Shown here: positions 1 to 8,884 of the stretch, piece after piece | How the letters are laid out: the number at the start of each line of letters is the position of its first letter | How positions within the stretch are numbered: position 1 is the first letter of the stretch | Assembly: GCF_014490725.1 (NCBI RefSeq) | Contig: NZ_JACOQL010000002.1 | Span: 496,001 to 560,000 of the forward strand | Origin: Paracoccus amoyensis | GTDB taxonomy: Bacteria; Pseudomonadota; Alphaproteobacteria; Rhodobacterales; Rhodobacteraceae | Length of the DNA: 64,000 nucleotides | Direction of reading: 5' to 3' | Made by a program: the position numbers and the translations under genes | Notes under the pieces: generated by a model | The model's input: the letters and a program-made list of their open reading frames with translations, nothing else | Told to the model about the DNA's origin: nothing | The model's database searches: none

Positions 1-650
1 AAGCGCAACAGGGCCGATTGGCCCTTCACCCCTTTGCCGATATTGCGGTTCAGGTCTTGTGACAGAGCCAGCAACCCCGGCGTTCCCGTAGCCCACAGCA
101 CCGGCCCGGCAATGTCACCGGGGTGCAACCGCTGCCCCTCAATAAGCTGACCGCCCGTGCTGCGGATAGCCGCAACCAAAGCTGCCAGCGCCGCGCGGGG
201 CGCAATTCGCGCGGTCAGGCCATCTTCAAGCCACAGGCCGGTTGGGCTTTCGGGACGCAGCGGGCTGTCGGGGTGTTGCGTCAGCCGCATCTGCATGGTC
301 GCGGGCCAGCGCCCTGCGGCGCCCGCGATCCGTTCGCGCAGTCGCTCTGCTGTTGCCATATCAGGAACGGGCTGCAAGCGGCCGGTGCGGGCATAGCCGG
401 GCGACACCCCGCCCGCAGTCGCCACCCCGGCCCAAAAATCTTCGCCCGCCAGCAGGCTGTCCAGCTGAAACGCTTTTTTCGGGTTCCAGTTTTCCGGCGC
501 ATGCGGGGCCAATGCGCCGACATGCCCGCCGGATGAACCGGCACCGATGCGATCCGCCTCGATCACCGTGACCTCGGCACCGCACCGCGCCATTTCCCAT
601 GCACAGGACAGGCCCAGAATGCCGCCGCCGACGATCGTAACGCTTGTCAA
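1..650 (-). CDS. FAD-dependent oxidoreductase, probable MnmC C-terminal-domain homologue (3' end outside window)
   Basis: Read on the minus strand, an open frame starts at a TTG (648-650) and runs off the left edge without a stop. The first residues form a Rossmann FAD-binding strand-turn (SVTIVGGGILGLSCAWEMA), followed about 15 residues later by the acidic end of strand two (VTVIEADRIGAGSSGG). This is the D-amino-acid-oxidase (DAO) fold used by the FAD domain of MnmC, which removes the carboxymethyl group from cmnm5U34 in tRNA. The TTG is chosen because AGGGGAAAGG lies 8 bases upstream; an in-frame ATG at 678-680 would place this Shine-Dalgarno inside the gene. It diverges from mnmD with only 28 bp between starts, which supports the MnmC reading. 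A generic DAO-family oxidase such as glycine oxidase is the alternative. Confidence 0.7.
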   Translation of the reverse strand, partial: MTSVTIVGGGILGLSCAWEMARCGAEVTVIEADRIGAGSSGGHVGALAPHAPENWNPKKAFQLDSLLAGEDFWAGVATAGGVSPGYARTGRLQPVPDMATAERLRERIAGAAGRWPATMQMRLTQHPDSPLRPESPTGLWLEDGLTARIAPRAALAALVAAIRSTGGQLIEGQRLHPGDIAGPVLWATGTPGLLALSQDLNRNIGKGVKGQSALLR

Positions 651-678
651 ACCCGGTGCCTTTCCCCTAGCTGCCTGC

Positions 679-1350
679 ATGAGCGAACTAACCGATCATC
701 GCGGCGTGAACCAGCCGCAGTTGGAATGGCGCGACGGGGGGATTCCCGTCTCGACCCGTTTTGACGATCCTTATTTCAGTCTTGCAGGGGGGCTGGAGGA
801 AACGCGGCACGTGTTTCTTCAGGGGAATGATCTGCCTGCTCGGCTGCGTCCGGGGTTTCACGTTGCCGAACTGGGATTTGGCACCGGGCTGAACTGCCTG
901 GCGCTGGCACAGGTGGCGACGCGGCCCGTGGTCATGACCAGTTTCGAGGCCTTCCCGATGAGCCGGGCGCAACTAGAACAGGCGCATGCCGCGTTTCCCG
1001 AACTGGCGACACTTGCGGCACAGCTTCGCGACGGGTGGGGCGGGGCGAAGATACAGGTGGGGCAGGTGCAGTTGCACCTTCGGATCGGGGATGTGGCCGA
1101 AACGCTGCCTGTCTGGGATGGACGCGCGGATGCGTGGTTTCTTGATGGCTTCTCACCCGCGAAAAACCCCGAAATGTGGAATGAAACAATCATGGCGCAG
1201 GTGGGGAACCACACCGCCTCGGGCGGCACATTTGCGACCTATACGGCAGCCGGGGGGGTGCGTCGGGCGCTGGATTCTGCCGGGTTCGACGTCGAACGCC
1301 GCCCCGGCTTTGGCCGCAAGCGCCATATGAGCGTGGGCATTTTACGCTAA
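679..1350 (+). CDS. mnmD: tRNA (5-methylaminomethyl-2-thiouridine)(34)-methyltransferase MnmD
   Basis: A 223-residue SAM-dependent methyltransferase matching the N-terminal half of E. coli MnmC. It methylates nm5(s2)U34 of tRNA to mnm5(s2)U34. Visible motifs are the SAM-binding strand-loop AELGFGTGLNCLALA, the family hallmark WFLDGFSPAKNPEMW and the C-terminal GFGRKRHM. The open frame extends upstream to 547, but that leader is low-complexity and overlaps the divergent gene. The ATG at 679 begins the conserved region (ELTDHRGVNQPQLEW). The FAD partner is transcribed divergently from 650, so the bifunctional enterobacterial MnmC exists here as two polypeptides. The 3' end overlaps the convergent hydrolase gene by four bases. 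Confidence 0.93.
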   Translation: MSELTDHRGVNQPQLEWRDGGIPVSTRFDDPYFSLAGGLEETRHVFLQGNDLPARLRPGFHVAELGFGTGLNCLALAQVATRPVVMTSFEAFPMSRAQLEQAHAAFPELATLAAQLRDGWGGAKIQVGQVQLHLRIGDVAETLPVWDGRADAWFLDGFSPAKNPEMWNETIMAQVGNHTASGGTFATYTAAGGVRRALDSAGFDVERRPGFGRKRHMSVGILR

Positions 1351-2165
1351 GCCCGCGCGATCTGGTCCAAGACAGCCGCGACGATGGCTTCCGGCCTGTC
1401 TTCCTGCACCAGATGACCCGCATGCGGGACCGCGATGCAGGGCCGGTCGGAAATCAGCGCGGCCAGCGCCTGTCCCTTGGCATAGGGGATCCATTCATCC
1501 TCTTGCCCCCACAGCACTGTGACCGGGCAATCCATGCGGGCATAAAGCCCCTGCACCCTGTCCGTGTATCGTTGATCCATCTGCGCAATCTGGCGATAGA
1601 AAGCGGGTTGGCCGACCGGGCCAAGCCAGGGCGTGCTGTAAATCGCCAACGCCTCCTCGGACAGCGGATTATGTGCTGCCGTTTGCAGATAGGCACGCAA
1701 CAGAGCGCGGTGCATGTAATCGGGCATTCCTGCGAACGCCTGTTCATGCTGGCGGACATGCCGGACAAAGGGCGACCCCCACGGGGCCAGCGCGACTGCG
1801 TCGAAAATCGTCAGCGAGCCATATCGCAAACCGTTCAGGTAATAGCCGCGCAATGCCGTCGCGCCGCCGAAATCATGGGCCAGAATATCGGGCCGGGTCA
1901 GGCCCCATTCCGCGAACAACTCTGCCAGGACCTTGTTCTGCACCCCAAGCGAGACATCCTGCCCGTTCCGCATTTCCGACTGCCCATAGCCTGCCAGATC
2001 GAAATAATAGACCGTCCGGTAGGGGGCCAGATGCGGCACGATCCGACGCCACACCTGCGAAGAAAACGGCGTGCCGTGGATTGCGACCAACGGCGGGCCA
2101 TCGCCGGTCTTTCCCCATCTGATCGCATTTCCTTCGATTGCGGCGGTATGGAGAAGGTCAAGCAT
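1347..2165 (-). CDS. alpha/beta hydrolase with aspartate-type nucleophile elbow
   Basis: A 272-residue alpha/beta-hydrolase fold protein, probably cytoplasmic since no signal peptide is present. The oxyanion-hole HG is at 30-31. The nucleophile elbow reads LAHDFGGATA, so the nucleophile is Asp98 rather than Ser, as in haloalkane dehalogenases and epoxide hydrolases. The late acid lies in LWGQEDEWIP and the catalytic His in PHAGHLVQEDRP. Substrate cannot be assigned. Haloacetate/haloalkane dehalogenase and epoxide hydrolase are the nearest well-known groups with this elbow, and many uncharacterised relatives exist. It is convergent and overlapping with mnmD. No operon partner is evident; the rhomboid gene upstream on the same strand ends 27 bp away and may be cotranscribed. 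Confidence 0.8.
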   Translation of the reverse strand: MLDLLHTAAIEGNAIRWGKTGDGPPLVAIHGTPFSSQVWRRIVPHLAPYRTVYYFDLAGYGQSEMRNGQDVSLGVQNKVLAELFAEWGLTRPDILAHDFGGATALRGYYLNGLRYGSLTIFDAVALAPWGSPFVRHVRQHEQAFAGMPDYMHRALLRAYLQTAAHNPLSEEALAIYSTPWLGPVGQPAFYRQIAQMDQRYTDRVQGLYARMDCPVTVLWGQEDEWIPYAKGQALAALISDRPCIAVPHAGHLVQEDRPEAIVAAVLDQIARA

Positions 2166-2191
2166 GGGGAAGCTCGTTTCTGCCGGTCAGG

Positions 2192-2917
2192 TTAATGCCG
2201 TGTGACACGGGGCACGCGGCTGGGCGTATAAACCGTGCCGGGATGGGGTGGGTGCCCGTGCGTGCGCTGCCAGAAGGTCGGCCCGCCCAGACGCAGGAAG
2301 CGCGGAAAGGCCAGCACAACGCCCGCAACGAATCCGCCGATATGCGCCCAATAGGCCACGCCGCCTTCATCGCCCGGGACCGAGAATCCACCAAAGATCT
2401 GGATGCCCAGCCACAGTGCAAGCACGATCCATGCGGGCAGGGTGAAGACCTTGAAGAGGATGATGAAGATGGCAACGATATCCACCCGCGCCTTTGGGAA
2501 CAGCAGCAGATAGCCCCCCATCACCCCGGCAATCGCGCCCGAAGCGCCGACCATCGGAACGGGGGAATTGGGATCCGTCATGATCTGTGCGCCCGCAGCG
2601 GCCAAGCCAGCCGCCAGATAGAACAGCAGAAATCCGAAATGCCCCATCTGCTCTTCCAGATTATCCCCGAAGATATACAGGAACAGTAGATTGCCCCCGA
2701 TATGCAGCAGTCCTGCATGCAGGAACATGTGGGTCAGCACGCCCCACAACATTTCGCCATTAGTGACGGCAACCGGAAACAGCGCCAGCCGATACCACAG
2801 CATCTCGCCCCCGATCGCGGGCAGCGTCAGGATATACATCGCGATATTCACCACGATCAGCCCATAGGTGACATAGGGCGTTTGCAGCGACGGATTGTGA
2901 TCGCGGATCGGAAACAT
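2192..2917 (-). CDS. rhomboid family intramembrane serine protease
   Basis: A 241-residue polytopic membrane protein with about six hydrophobic segments between residues 15 and 205. Family signatures are the HIGGN loop (72-76), the catalytic serine in GASGAIAG (Ser126) and the catalytic histidine in AHIGGFVAG (His192), giving the Ser-His dyad that cleaves transmembrane substrates within the inner membrane. The C-terminal 35 residues are hydrophilic and rich in Pro and Arg. The META-domain lipoprotein lies 8 bp upstream on the same strand and the hydrolase 26 bp downstream, so a short operon is likely. Natural substrates of bacterial rhomboids of this type are mostly unknown. Confidence 0.92.
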   Translation of the reverse strand: MFPIRDHNPSLQTPYVTYGLIVVNIAMYILTLPAIGGEMLWYRLALFPVAVTNGEMLWGVLTHMFLHAGLLHIGGNLLFLYIFGDNLEEQMGHFGFLLFYLAAGLAAAGAQIMTDPNSPVPMVGASGAIAGVMGGYLLLFPKARVDIVAIFIILFKVFTLPAWIVLALWLGIQIFGGFSVPGDEGGVAYWAHIGGFVAGVVLAFPRFLRLGGPTFWQRTHGHPPHPGTVYTPSRVPRVTRH

Positions 2918-2925
2918 TCAGGGCG

Positions 2926-3351
2926 TCATTCTTGGCCGGGTTGCAGGCGAAGCCGCTCTTTTCCCTCGGTGTCGATCAGGGCAATGCCGCCCTTGTCCGA
3001 CAGGGAACGATAGCTGGTCACCGACTGCAGTGCCGTGGCAAAGCGCGCATCACCGGCCGCGCGGGCAGGCTCAAGACAGGCCATGCGCGTCTGGCTGACG
3101 CCGATGATGGTAAGTGCGCCATTTGTTTCGGTGATCTGGCCGCCATACATGTTACACGGACCCTTGCCGCTGACGCGGTGATCTTCGCCAATCTGCATGG
3201 TGGTGCCCGAAGGGGCGGAATTGCCGTCAATGCTGACCACAAGATAATTGCCGACGGGGGGCTTTCCGGCGCTGCCCGTCCCGTTTGCCGCACAGGCTGA
3301 CATCAGGCTTAGCGCCGCCAAAGTGATGATTGTATTGCGATAACGCAGCAT
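2926..3351 (-). CDS. META domain-containing lipoprotein (HslJ-like)
   Basis: A 141-residue predicted lipoprotein. The N-terminus is a typical export signal ending in a lipobox (LSLMSAC, Cys about residue 20), so the mature protein would be acylated and anchored in the envelope. The rest resembles the META/HslJ domain: a short conserved core with GNYLVVSIDG, a central G-x-CNMYGG motif and a C-terminal LIDTEGKERLRL strand. The upstream in-frame ATG at 3403-3405 is rejected because it would put 18 charged residues before the signal; the ATG at 3351 has AGGGG just upstream. The function of META proteins is poorly defined, though E. coli HslJ is linked to novobiocin resistance and heat shock. It lies directly upstream of the rhomboid gene. 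Confidence 0.8.
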   Translation of the reverse strand: MLRYRNTIITLAALSLMSACAANGTGSAGKPPVGNYLVVSIDGNSAPSGTTMQIGEDHRVSGKGPCNMYGGQITETNGALTIIGVSQTRMACLEPARAAGDARFATALQSVTSYRSLSDKGGIALIDTEGKERLRLQPGQE

Positions 3352-3492
3352 CGGTTTTCCCCTGTTCTTCTGATATACATTCACCTGTGCCGACCCGTTT
3401 CGCAAGACGAACCGTCGTGAAGTGCAATCCTCCCCCTGTTCCCGCCGATTTTGCCGCGCTAGTGTCTGGGGCGAACGCTTATGGAGGTTTCG

Positions 3493-4761
3493 ATGACCAG
3501 CCTGACCGACCGCAAGAACGCCGCCATTTCACGCGGCGTCGGTATGACCACACAGATTTACGCGGATCGCGCGGAAAATTCCGAAATCTGGGACAAAGAC
3601 GGCAACCGCTATATCGACTTTGCCGCTGGAATCGCCGTGGTGAATACCGGTCACCGGCACCCCAAGGTGATGGATGCGGTCAAGGCCCAACTGGACCGGT
3701 TCACCCATACCTGCCATCAGGTCGTGCCCTATGAAAACTATGTCGAACTGGCTGAACGCCTGAACAACCTTGTTCCCGGCGATTTTCCGAAAAAGACGAT
3801 CTTTGCCACAACTGGGGCCGAAGCCGTGGAAAACGCCGTCAAGATCGCGCGTTATTACACCGGGCGTCCGGGGATCGTCAGCTTTGCCGGCGGCTTCCAT
3901 GGCCGGACCTTCATGGGCATGTCGCTGACCGGCAAGGTTCAGCCCTACAAGGCCGGTTTCGGCGCGATGATGCCCGATGTCTGGCACCTGCCTTTCCCGA
4001 ACCCGCTGCATGGCGTGACGGTGGAAGACGCGCTGAAAGCCCTGGAGCGGTTGTTCAAATCCGATCTGGAGCCAGAGCGCGTTGCTGCGATCATTGTCGA
4101 ACCGGTGCAGGGCGAAGGCGGCTTCTACGAAGTTCCGGCGGGCTTCATGGAAAAACTGCGCGGCCTTTGCGACAAATACGGCATGTTGCTGATTGCGGAC
4201 GAGGTGCAGACAGGCTTTGCCCGCACCGGCAAGCTGTTCGCGATGGAACATCATGGCGTCGCAGCCGACCTGACCACGATGGCCAAGGGGCTGGGCGGCG
4301 GCTTTCCGATCAGCGCCGTGACGGGCCGGGCCGAGGTGATGGATGCGCCGAACCCCGGTGGTCTGGGCGGCACCTATGCGGGCAATCCGCTGGGCGTCGC
4401 GGCCGCCCATGCCGTTCTGGACGTGATCGAGGAAGAAGACCTGTGCGAACGTGCCACCCGTCTGGGTCAGCGCCTGAAACAGCGTTTGGCAGGCGCGCGC
4501 GACCAGGTGCCGGAAATCATGGACATCCGCGGCCCCGGTTTCATGAACGCGGTCGAATTCAACATCGCCGACACGGACACGCCCAACCCCGAATTTGCAG
4601 GGCGCGTGCGGGAAGAGGCGCTGAAACGCGGTCTGATCCTGCTGACCTGCGGGGTTTACGGCAATGTCATCCGCTTCCTTGCCCCGATCACCATTCCCGA
4701 TGCCGTGTTTGAAGAGGCAATGGACATTCTGGACGAAAGCCTGCTGGCGGCCCGCCGCTAA
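3493..4761 (+). CDS. gabT: 4-aminobutyrate aminotransferase
   Basis: A 422-residue class-III PLP aminotransferase that converts GABA plus 2-oxoglutarate to succinate semialdehyde plus glutamate. Visible hallmarks are FATTGAEAVENAVKIAR (cofactor phosphate binding), GGFHGRTF, the aspartate of ADEVQTGFARTGK (Asp236) and the Schiff-base lysine in TMAKGLGGGFP (Lys265). Length and motifs fit GabT well; beta-alanine or 5-aminovalerate transaminase activity is possible in close relatives. The frame opens at ATG 3481, but the ATG at 3493 has GGAGG six bases upstream and begins at the usual family start. No succinate-semialdehyde dehydrogenase gene lies beside it. A hairpin just after the stop probably terminates the transcript. 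Confidence 0.92.
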   Translation: MTSLTDRKNAAISRGVGMTTQIYADRAENSEIWDKDGNRYIDFAAGIAVVNTGHRHPKVMDAVKAQLDRFTHTCHQVVPYENYVELAERLNNLVPGDFPKKTIFATTGAEAVENAVKIARYYTGRPGIVSFAGGFHGRTFMGMSLTGKVQPYKAGFGAMMPDVWHLPFPNPLHGVTVEDALKALERLFKSDLEPERVAAIIVEPVQGEGGFYEVPAGFMEKLRGLCDKYGMLLIADEVQTGFARTGKLFAMEHHGVAADLTTMAKGLGGGFPISAVTGRAEVMDAPNPGGLGGTYAGNPLGVAAAHAVLDVIEEEDLCERATRLGQRLKQRLAGARDQVPEIMDIRGPGFMNAVEFNIADTDTPNPEFAGRVREEALKRGLILLTCGVYGNVIRFLAPITIPDAVFEEAMDILDESLLAARR

Positions 4762-4769
4762 GGCTGAAC

Positions 4770-4804
4770 TTTGCGGCGGGCCTGCTGAACGGGCCCGTCG
4801 CAAA
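4770..4804. terminator. hairpin between convergent gabT and VPLPA-CTERM gene
   Basis: TTTGCGGCGGGCC pairs with GGCCCGTCGCAAA (one G-T wobble) around an eight-base loop. It sits in the 49-bp gap between two convergent stops, and the A/T-rich outer ends give short U runs both ways, as expected for a bidirectional terminator. Confidence 0.6.
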
Positions 4805-4810
4805 CCATAT

Positions 4811-5467
4811 CTATGTTATCCGGCGTTTCTTTCGCAGCATCGCCGCACCCGTCAGTGCCCCGATCAGCAAGATGCCACTGGCAGGCAGGGGAATGGGGGC
4901 CAGCGAAACGGATTCCGCGCGAAAGCTGGCATATTGCCCCGTAGCGGTGCCGTTGAAGCTGAACATGACGGTGGAAAGCGGATTGTTCAGAAACGCGTCG
5001 ACATCGGCAAAACTGGCCGGTGTGCCAGAGCCGGGTGGCCCATAGACGCTGAAATTGCCGGCAAAGGTGCAGCCCAGCGACACACAATCCCCGGCCGGCA
5101 GACTGACCGAGATGCTGGAAAAATCGCCGTTGCTAAAGCGTGCCCGCTGATCGAAGCCAAAGATCGTGGTGCTGCTGCTGTCCAAGGATGCCGTCAGCCC
5201 CCCGATCGCGGCTGATGCCCCCGCATAAGCCGGATTGAGGGGCGTTGGCAAACCAACGCCTGTCGTGGGATCGCCGTCCGCGTCCAGCGCGGTCGCATCA
5301 AGAAGGAAGCTGATGGTTCCTATCGTGCCGACAGCTGGTAGCACAAAGCCATTTTCCGGGGTGTCGATGCTCTCGACAACCTGAACGTTGAATGTGTAGG
5401 TCGCGGCAACTGCCTGCGTCGCGCAAAGCGACAGGGCAGCAATCGCGGTAAGTTTGCAGAGATACAT
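4811..5467 (-). CDS. VPLPA-CTERM sorting-domain exported protein
   Basis: A 218-residue protein with an N-terminal Sec signal (cleavage near TQAVA-ATYTF). Its C-terminus has the tripartite sorting signal of the VPLPA variant of PEP-CTERM: IPLPASG, a hydrophobic helix (ILLIGALTGAAML) and a basic end (RKKRRIT). Such proteins are exported, then cut and transferred to the envelope by an exosortase, typically in biofilm- or exopolysaccharide-forming bacteria. No exosortase gene lies in this window. The central ~160 residues are Ser/Thr/Gly-rich with predicted beta character, and I recognise no catalytic motif. The upstream 120 bp (5468-5586) contain no gene. It is convergent with gabT. Confidence 0.85.
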   Translation of the reverse strand: MYLCKLTAIAALSLCATQAVAATYTFNVQVVESIDTPENGFVLPAVGTIGTISFLLDATALDADGDPTTGVGLPTPLNPAYAGASAAIGGLTASLDSSSTTIFGFDQRARFSNGDFSSISVSLPAGDCVSLGCTFAGNFSVYGPPGSGTPASFADVDAFLNNPLSTVMFSFNGTATGQYASFRAESVSLAPIPLPASGILLIGALTGAAMLRKKRRIT

Positions 5468-5586
5468 TGTGACCCTCCGAACGTTATGAAAATAACTGCA
5501 TCCAGACCGAGGTCCGATCGCCAGAGAAGGTCTCGGTCCGGGTCAATATATCACGGGCGTCGTGATTGACCTAAGACAGGTTTGCT

Positions 5587-6060
5587 TTACGGGTCATTCG
5601 CTTCCAGCCCTGCGGCCCCCGGCCCTTGGGCCGCCGCTTCGTCGCCGGGGTTGAACATCTGGCATAACTCATGCGACAGACAGCCGCAGCGGATGCAGCC
5701 GCTGAGCCGGTCGCGGACCAGTTCCAACGTCCTGATGCGACGGTTCAGATCGTCGTGCCACGCCACGGATATGCGCTGCCATTCCTGCTGGTCCAGCGCC
5801 TTTCCTGTCAGAGCGGGGCGCAGGGCCTGACGGATTTCGGTCAGCGGTATTCCTGCGCGTTGGCCTGCCTTGATGATCGCCAGAATGCGCAGGCTGGCAC
5901 GGGAATAGCGTCGGTGATTGGCAGCATTGCGGGTCGAATGCAGCAATCCCTGGCGTTCGTAAAAATGTATCGCAGAGACCGCGATACCGCTGCGTTCAGA
6001 CAGGGCGCCGACGGACATGGTCAAGGGTGGTGAGTAAATGTCGCTGTTTTTGCTTGGCAT
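5587..6060 (-). CDS. soxR: redox-sensitive transcriptional activator SoxR
   Basis: A 157-residue MerR-family regulator. An N-terminal winged HTH begins MSVGALSERSGIAVSAIHFYE, a dimerisation helix follows, and the C-terminal cluster has cysteines 122, 125, 127 and 133 (CIRCGCLSHELC). This is the CX2CXCX5C arrangement that holds the SoxR [2Fe-2S] centre, followed by the family-typical NPGD. Oxidation of the cluster by redox-cycling compounds switches SoxR to an activator. The frame is open much further upstream, but the ATG at 6060 has AGAGGAAA directly before it. It diverges from the reductase-exporter operon across a SoxR-box-like dyad, so it very probably controls that operon. Confidence 0.95.
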   Translation of the reverse strand: MPSKNSDIYSPPLTMSVGALSERSGIAVSAIHFYERQGLLHSTRNAANHRRYSRASLRILAIIKAGQRAGIPLTEIRQALRPALTGKALDQQEWQRISVAWHDDLNRRIRTLELVRDRLSGCIRCGCLSHELCQMFNPGDEAAAQGPGAAGLEANDP

Positions 6061-6071
6061 TTTCCTCTTGT

Positions 6072-6089
6072 CCTCAACTATGGTTAAGG
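6072..6089. promoter_or_regulatory. SoxR operator (SoxR box) in soxR / reductase intergenic region
   Basis: CCTCAACTATGGTTAAGG is an 18-bp imperfect dyad (CCTcAAC / GTTaAGG arms) closely matching the known SoxR box form CCTCAA-N6-TTGAGG. It lies between the divergent soxR and FMN-reductase starts. On the plus strand TTGTCC (6068-6073) and TAGGGT (6093-6098) flank it with a 19-bp spacer, the overlong spacing typical of MerR-family activated promoters. The promoter elements are weak by eye; the operator is the more secure call. Confidence 0.8.
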
Positions 6090-6132
6090 GCCTAGGGTCG
6101 CAGGCCGGATAAGAATTGGCAAGGAGCAGGCA

Positions 6133-6714
6133 ATGGCGAATGGCAAGCGGATCGGGTTGGTTCTGGGATCCATCCGCGAGGGGCGCATAAATGACCGGGT
6201 CGCGGCGTGGACGATTGCGCAATTGCGCTCTCATGGCTTTCAGGTCGATGTCATCGACCCCGCCGACCCGGACCTTCTGCCGGTCCAGGTCCATGATGCA
6301 GCCGCCATCGCCCGCCTGCGCGACCGCATGGCTGAGCTTGAGGGCTATGTCATCGTCACCCCCGAATACAATCACGCCGAACCGGGCTGGCTGAAGACGC
6401 TGATTGACGCCGTCACATCTGAATGGTGGACGCGCCCGGTTGGTATCGTCAGCTATGGCGGCGTTTCCGGTGGATTGCGGGCGACAGAATCGCTGCGGGC
6501 GGTTTTCGGGGAATTGCACGCCGTCGTTCTGCGCGACACGATCAGTTTCTATTCGCCTTGGCGCAAGATGGATGAGCAGGGAACGATCCTTGATCCGGTC
6601 GAGGCCGATGCCGCTGAAGCCGCGATGGCAATCTTTGCCCATCGTCTGCGCTGGTGGGTCGATGCGCTGGCCGATGCGCGGATCGCCCGGCCCTATACCC
6701 CCGAGGCTGGCTGA
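6133..6714 (+). CDS. NADPH-dependent FMN reductase family protein
   Basis: A 193-residue flavodoxin-like oxidoreductase of the NADPH-dependent FMN reductase / azoreductase-like family. The N-terminal phosphate loop is LVLGSIREGRIND, and the family motif VTPEYNHAEPGWLKTLID binds FMN. These enzymes reduce quinones, chromate, nitro- or azo-compounds using NAD(P)H. AGGAG lies upstream of the ATG. It is the first gene after the SoxR box and its stop overlaps the MFS start (TGATG), so it is the promoter-proximal gene of the SoxR operon. A role in two-electron reduction of redox-cycling agents is inferred from that position. Confidence 0.88.
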   Translation: MANGKRIGLVLGSIREGRINDRVAAWTIAQLRSHGFQVDVIDPADPDLLPVQVHDAAAIARLRDRMAELEGYVIVTPEYNHAEPGWLKTLIDAVTSEWWTRPVGIVSYGGVSGGLRATESLRAVFGELHAVVLRDTISFYSPWRKMDEQGTILDPVEADAAEAAMAIFAHRLRWWVDALADARIARPYTPEAG

Positions 6715-7913
6715 TGGACCGGTTGCTGCGCGACCCGCGGGCATGGGGCCTGATGTTGGCGGCGACGCTGACCATCATGTCCAACGCCACCATTACGCCG
6801 GCCTTGCCGGGGCTTCAGGCACGCTTTGCCGATGATCCCAATGCCGATGTGCTGACCCGCCTGCTGATCACCGCGCCGTCGCTGATGGTTGCGATCATTG
6901 CCCCGTTTGCCGGGGTGCTGACAGATCGTCTTGGGCGCAGGAAGCCGCTGTTGGCGGGCTTGCTGATCTATGCGCTGGCCGGGACGGCGGGCCTGTATCT
7001 GAATTCCCTGCAAGCCATCCTTGTCAGCCGTCTGATCCTTGGCATCGGCGTGGCCTTTGTCATGACCGCACAGGCCGCGCTGATCGGCGATTATTTTCAA
7101 GGCCCGGTGCGTGGCCGCCTGATGGGCTATCAGATCGCCGCGACGAATATCGGCGGGCTGATGTTCGTGACCGGGGCGGGCTATCTTGCCGCAATAGATC
7201 CGACCTGGCCCTTTATCATCTATGGGCTGGCGCTTGTGATGCTGCCGTTTCTGTGGGTGACATTGCCGGAACCAACCGCCGCGATGACCGGACATGACCC
7301 GTCAGCAGACAATCCCGGTCAGTCAGAGAGGGGCTGGCAGGTCACGGTGACGATCATGGCGATTGCTGCTGCGCTGACCTTCGTGGTCTTTTACGCGGTC
7401 CCGACCCAGCTTCCCTATCACCTGCGCGGCCTTGGCATGCGTGATCCGCAAAATGCCGGTGTGGCGATGGCGTCGATGATGTTTGCGGCGGCGATCACCT
7501 CTGTCGTGTCGGGGTGGATAAGACCCTGGCTGGGCCGGGTCGGCACACCGGTGACGGGTTATCTGCTGATGGCAGCGGGCTTTGGCACGGTGGCTGCGGG
7601 GCATACGCTGGGCCTGGAGATGCTTGGCATGGCGCTGATCGGGGCCGGTATCGGCATGTGCATGCCGACCTTCATCACCACGGCGCTGAATGTCACCCCG
7701 GCCCGGCATCGCGGGCTTGTCTCCGGTCTGGTGACGGCGGCAATTTTTCTGGGCCAGTTTCTGTCACCTCTGGCAAGTCAGCCGCTTGTCACCCATTTGG
7801 GATATTCCGGTGGGTTTTATGTCGGTGCGGTTGGTTACGTCATTCTGGCGATCCTGCTGATTCTGATCCTGCGGCGAAAGCCCCGGCAGGATCAGGTCGT
7901 CCGCACAACCTGA
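6714..7913 (+). CDS. MFS transporter, probable drug efflux
   Basis: A 399-residue major facilitator protein with about 12 hydrophobic segments. Loop 2-3 carries a typical MFS motif A ([14 protein letters not shown]), and the N-terminal half contains [12 protein letters not shown], seen in drug:H+ antiporter-type carriers. The start at 6714 overlaps the stop of the FMN reductase by one base; an in-frame upstream ATG at 6654 lies inside that gene and is rejected. As the second gene of the SoxR-box operon, it likely exports a redox-active toxicant or metabolite. Substrate is unknown. Confidence 0.88.
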   Translation: MDRLLRDPRAWGLMLAATLTIMSNATITPALPGLQARFADDPNADVLTRLLITAPSLMVAIIAPFAGVLTDRLGRRKPLLAGLLIYALAGTAGLYLNSLQAILVSRLILGIGVAFVMTAQAALIGDYFQGPVRGRLMGYQIAATNIGGLMFVTGAGYLAAIDPTWPFIIYGLALVMLPFLWVTLPEPTAAMTGHDPSADNPGQSERGWQVTVTIMAIAAALTFVVFYAVPTQLPYHLRGLGMRDPQNAGVAMASMMFAAAITSVVSGWIRPWLGRVGTPVTGYLLMAAGFGTVAAGHTLGLEMLGMALIGAGIGMCMPTFITTALNVTPARHRGLVSGLVTAAIFLGQFLSPLASQPLVTHLGYSGGFYVGAVGYVILAILLILILRRKPRQDQVVRTT

Positions 7914-7942
7914 CAGGCGCGCTATCAAAAAAGGAAATGGGC

Positions 7943-8884
7943 ATGACCGGCATCATCGAGGTCGAGAACCTCTCGAAGCAATATGGCAGTGGCACCAAGG
8001 CGCTCAGCGACGTGTCCCTGTCGATCAACGAAGGAGAGATCATTGCCCTGCTTGGCCCCAATGGTGCGGGCAAGACGACGCTGATCTCGATCATCTGTGG
8101 TTTGGTTGTCCCGACCGGCGGCACGGTTCGCGTGGGCGGTCATGACATCCGCACCGACTGGCGCGCGGCCCGTAAGCTGATCGGGTTGGTGCCGCAGGAA
8201 ATCACGCTGGAGCCGTTTGAAACGGTGATGAACTGCGTGCGGTTCACGCGCGGTCTTTATGGCGAAGGGCCTGACGACGCCTATATCGAACAGATCCTGC
8301 GCAGCCTGTCGCTGTGGGACAAACGTGACGCGGCCACGAAAGAACTGTCGGGCGGGATGAAGCGCCGCGTTCTGATCGCCAAGGCTTTGGCCCACCGCCC
8401 GAAAATTCTGTTTCTGGATGAACCCACGGCGGGCGTCGATGTCGCTCTGCGTCGCGGCATGTGGCAGGTCGTCGAAGAACTGCGCCGCGAAGGCGTGACC
8501 ATCATCCTGACCACGCATTATCTGGAAGAGGCCGAAGCGATGGCCGATCGCGTCGGCGTCATCAACAAGGGCCAATTGCTGCTGGTCAAACCAACCGCCG
8601 AGCTGATGGGGGAATTCGGCAAGAAGACCCTGACCATCGAACTGGATCAGCCGCTGACGCTGATCCCTGATGAACTGACCGGCCGCAATCTGCGCCTGAC
8701 GGCGGATGGGCGTTCGCTGTGCTATGAATATGACACCCGGGCAGAGCGCACCGGCATTGCCCGTCTGCTGGGTGATCTGGCCGAACTGGGCATCACCGTG
8801 CGCGACGTGTCGACGCAGCAGTCGAACCTGGAAGAAATCTTTATGTCGCTGGTGTCCGAACCGCGACAGGAGGAAAGCGCATGA
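7943..8884 (+). CDS. ABC transporter ATP-binding protein (DrrA/YadG-like)
   Basis: A 313-residue ABC ATPase with Walker [14 protein letters not shown]-loop near VPQEITL, signature [15 protein letters not shown], Walker [13 protein letters not shown] and H-loop [14 protein letters not shown]. The extra C-terminal ~80 residues are typical of DrrA/YadG-type exporters. The ATG at 7943 is preferred over 7937 because AAGGA sits seven bases upstream of it. The gene begins 29 bp after the MFS stop and overlaps the permease by ATGA. The pair forms an ABC-2 exporter. Its placement behind soxR and the MFS gene suggests a second efflux pump under the same redox control. Confidence 0.92.
   Translation: MTGIIEVENLSKQYGSGTKALSDVSLSINEGEIIALLGPNGAGKTTLISIICGLVVPTGGTVRVGGHDIRTDWRAARKLIGLVPQEITLEPFETVMNCVRFTRGLYGEGPDDAYIEQILRSLSLWDKRDAATKELSGGMKRRVLIAKALAHRPKILFLDEPTAGVDVALRRGMWQVVEELRREGVTIILTTHYLEEAEAMADRVGVINKGQLLLVKPTAELMGEFGKKTLTIELDQPLTLIPDELTGRNLRLTADGRSLCYEYDTRAERTGIARLLGDLAELGITVRDVSTQQSNLEEIFMSLVSEPRQEESA

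Noticed and set aside
3529..4803. Long minus-strand frame opposite gabT
   Set aside because: A shadow of the GabT frame; the plus-strand product has all PLP-aminotransferase motifs.
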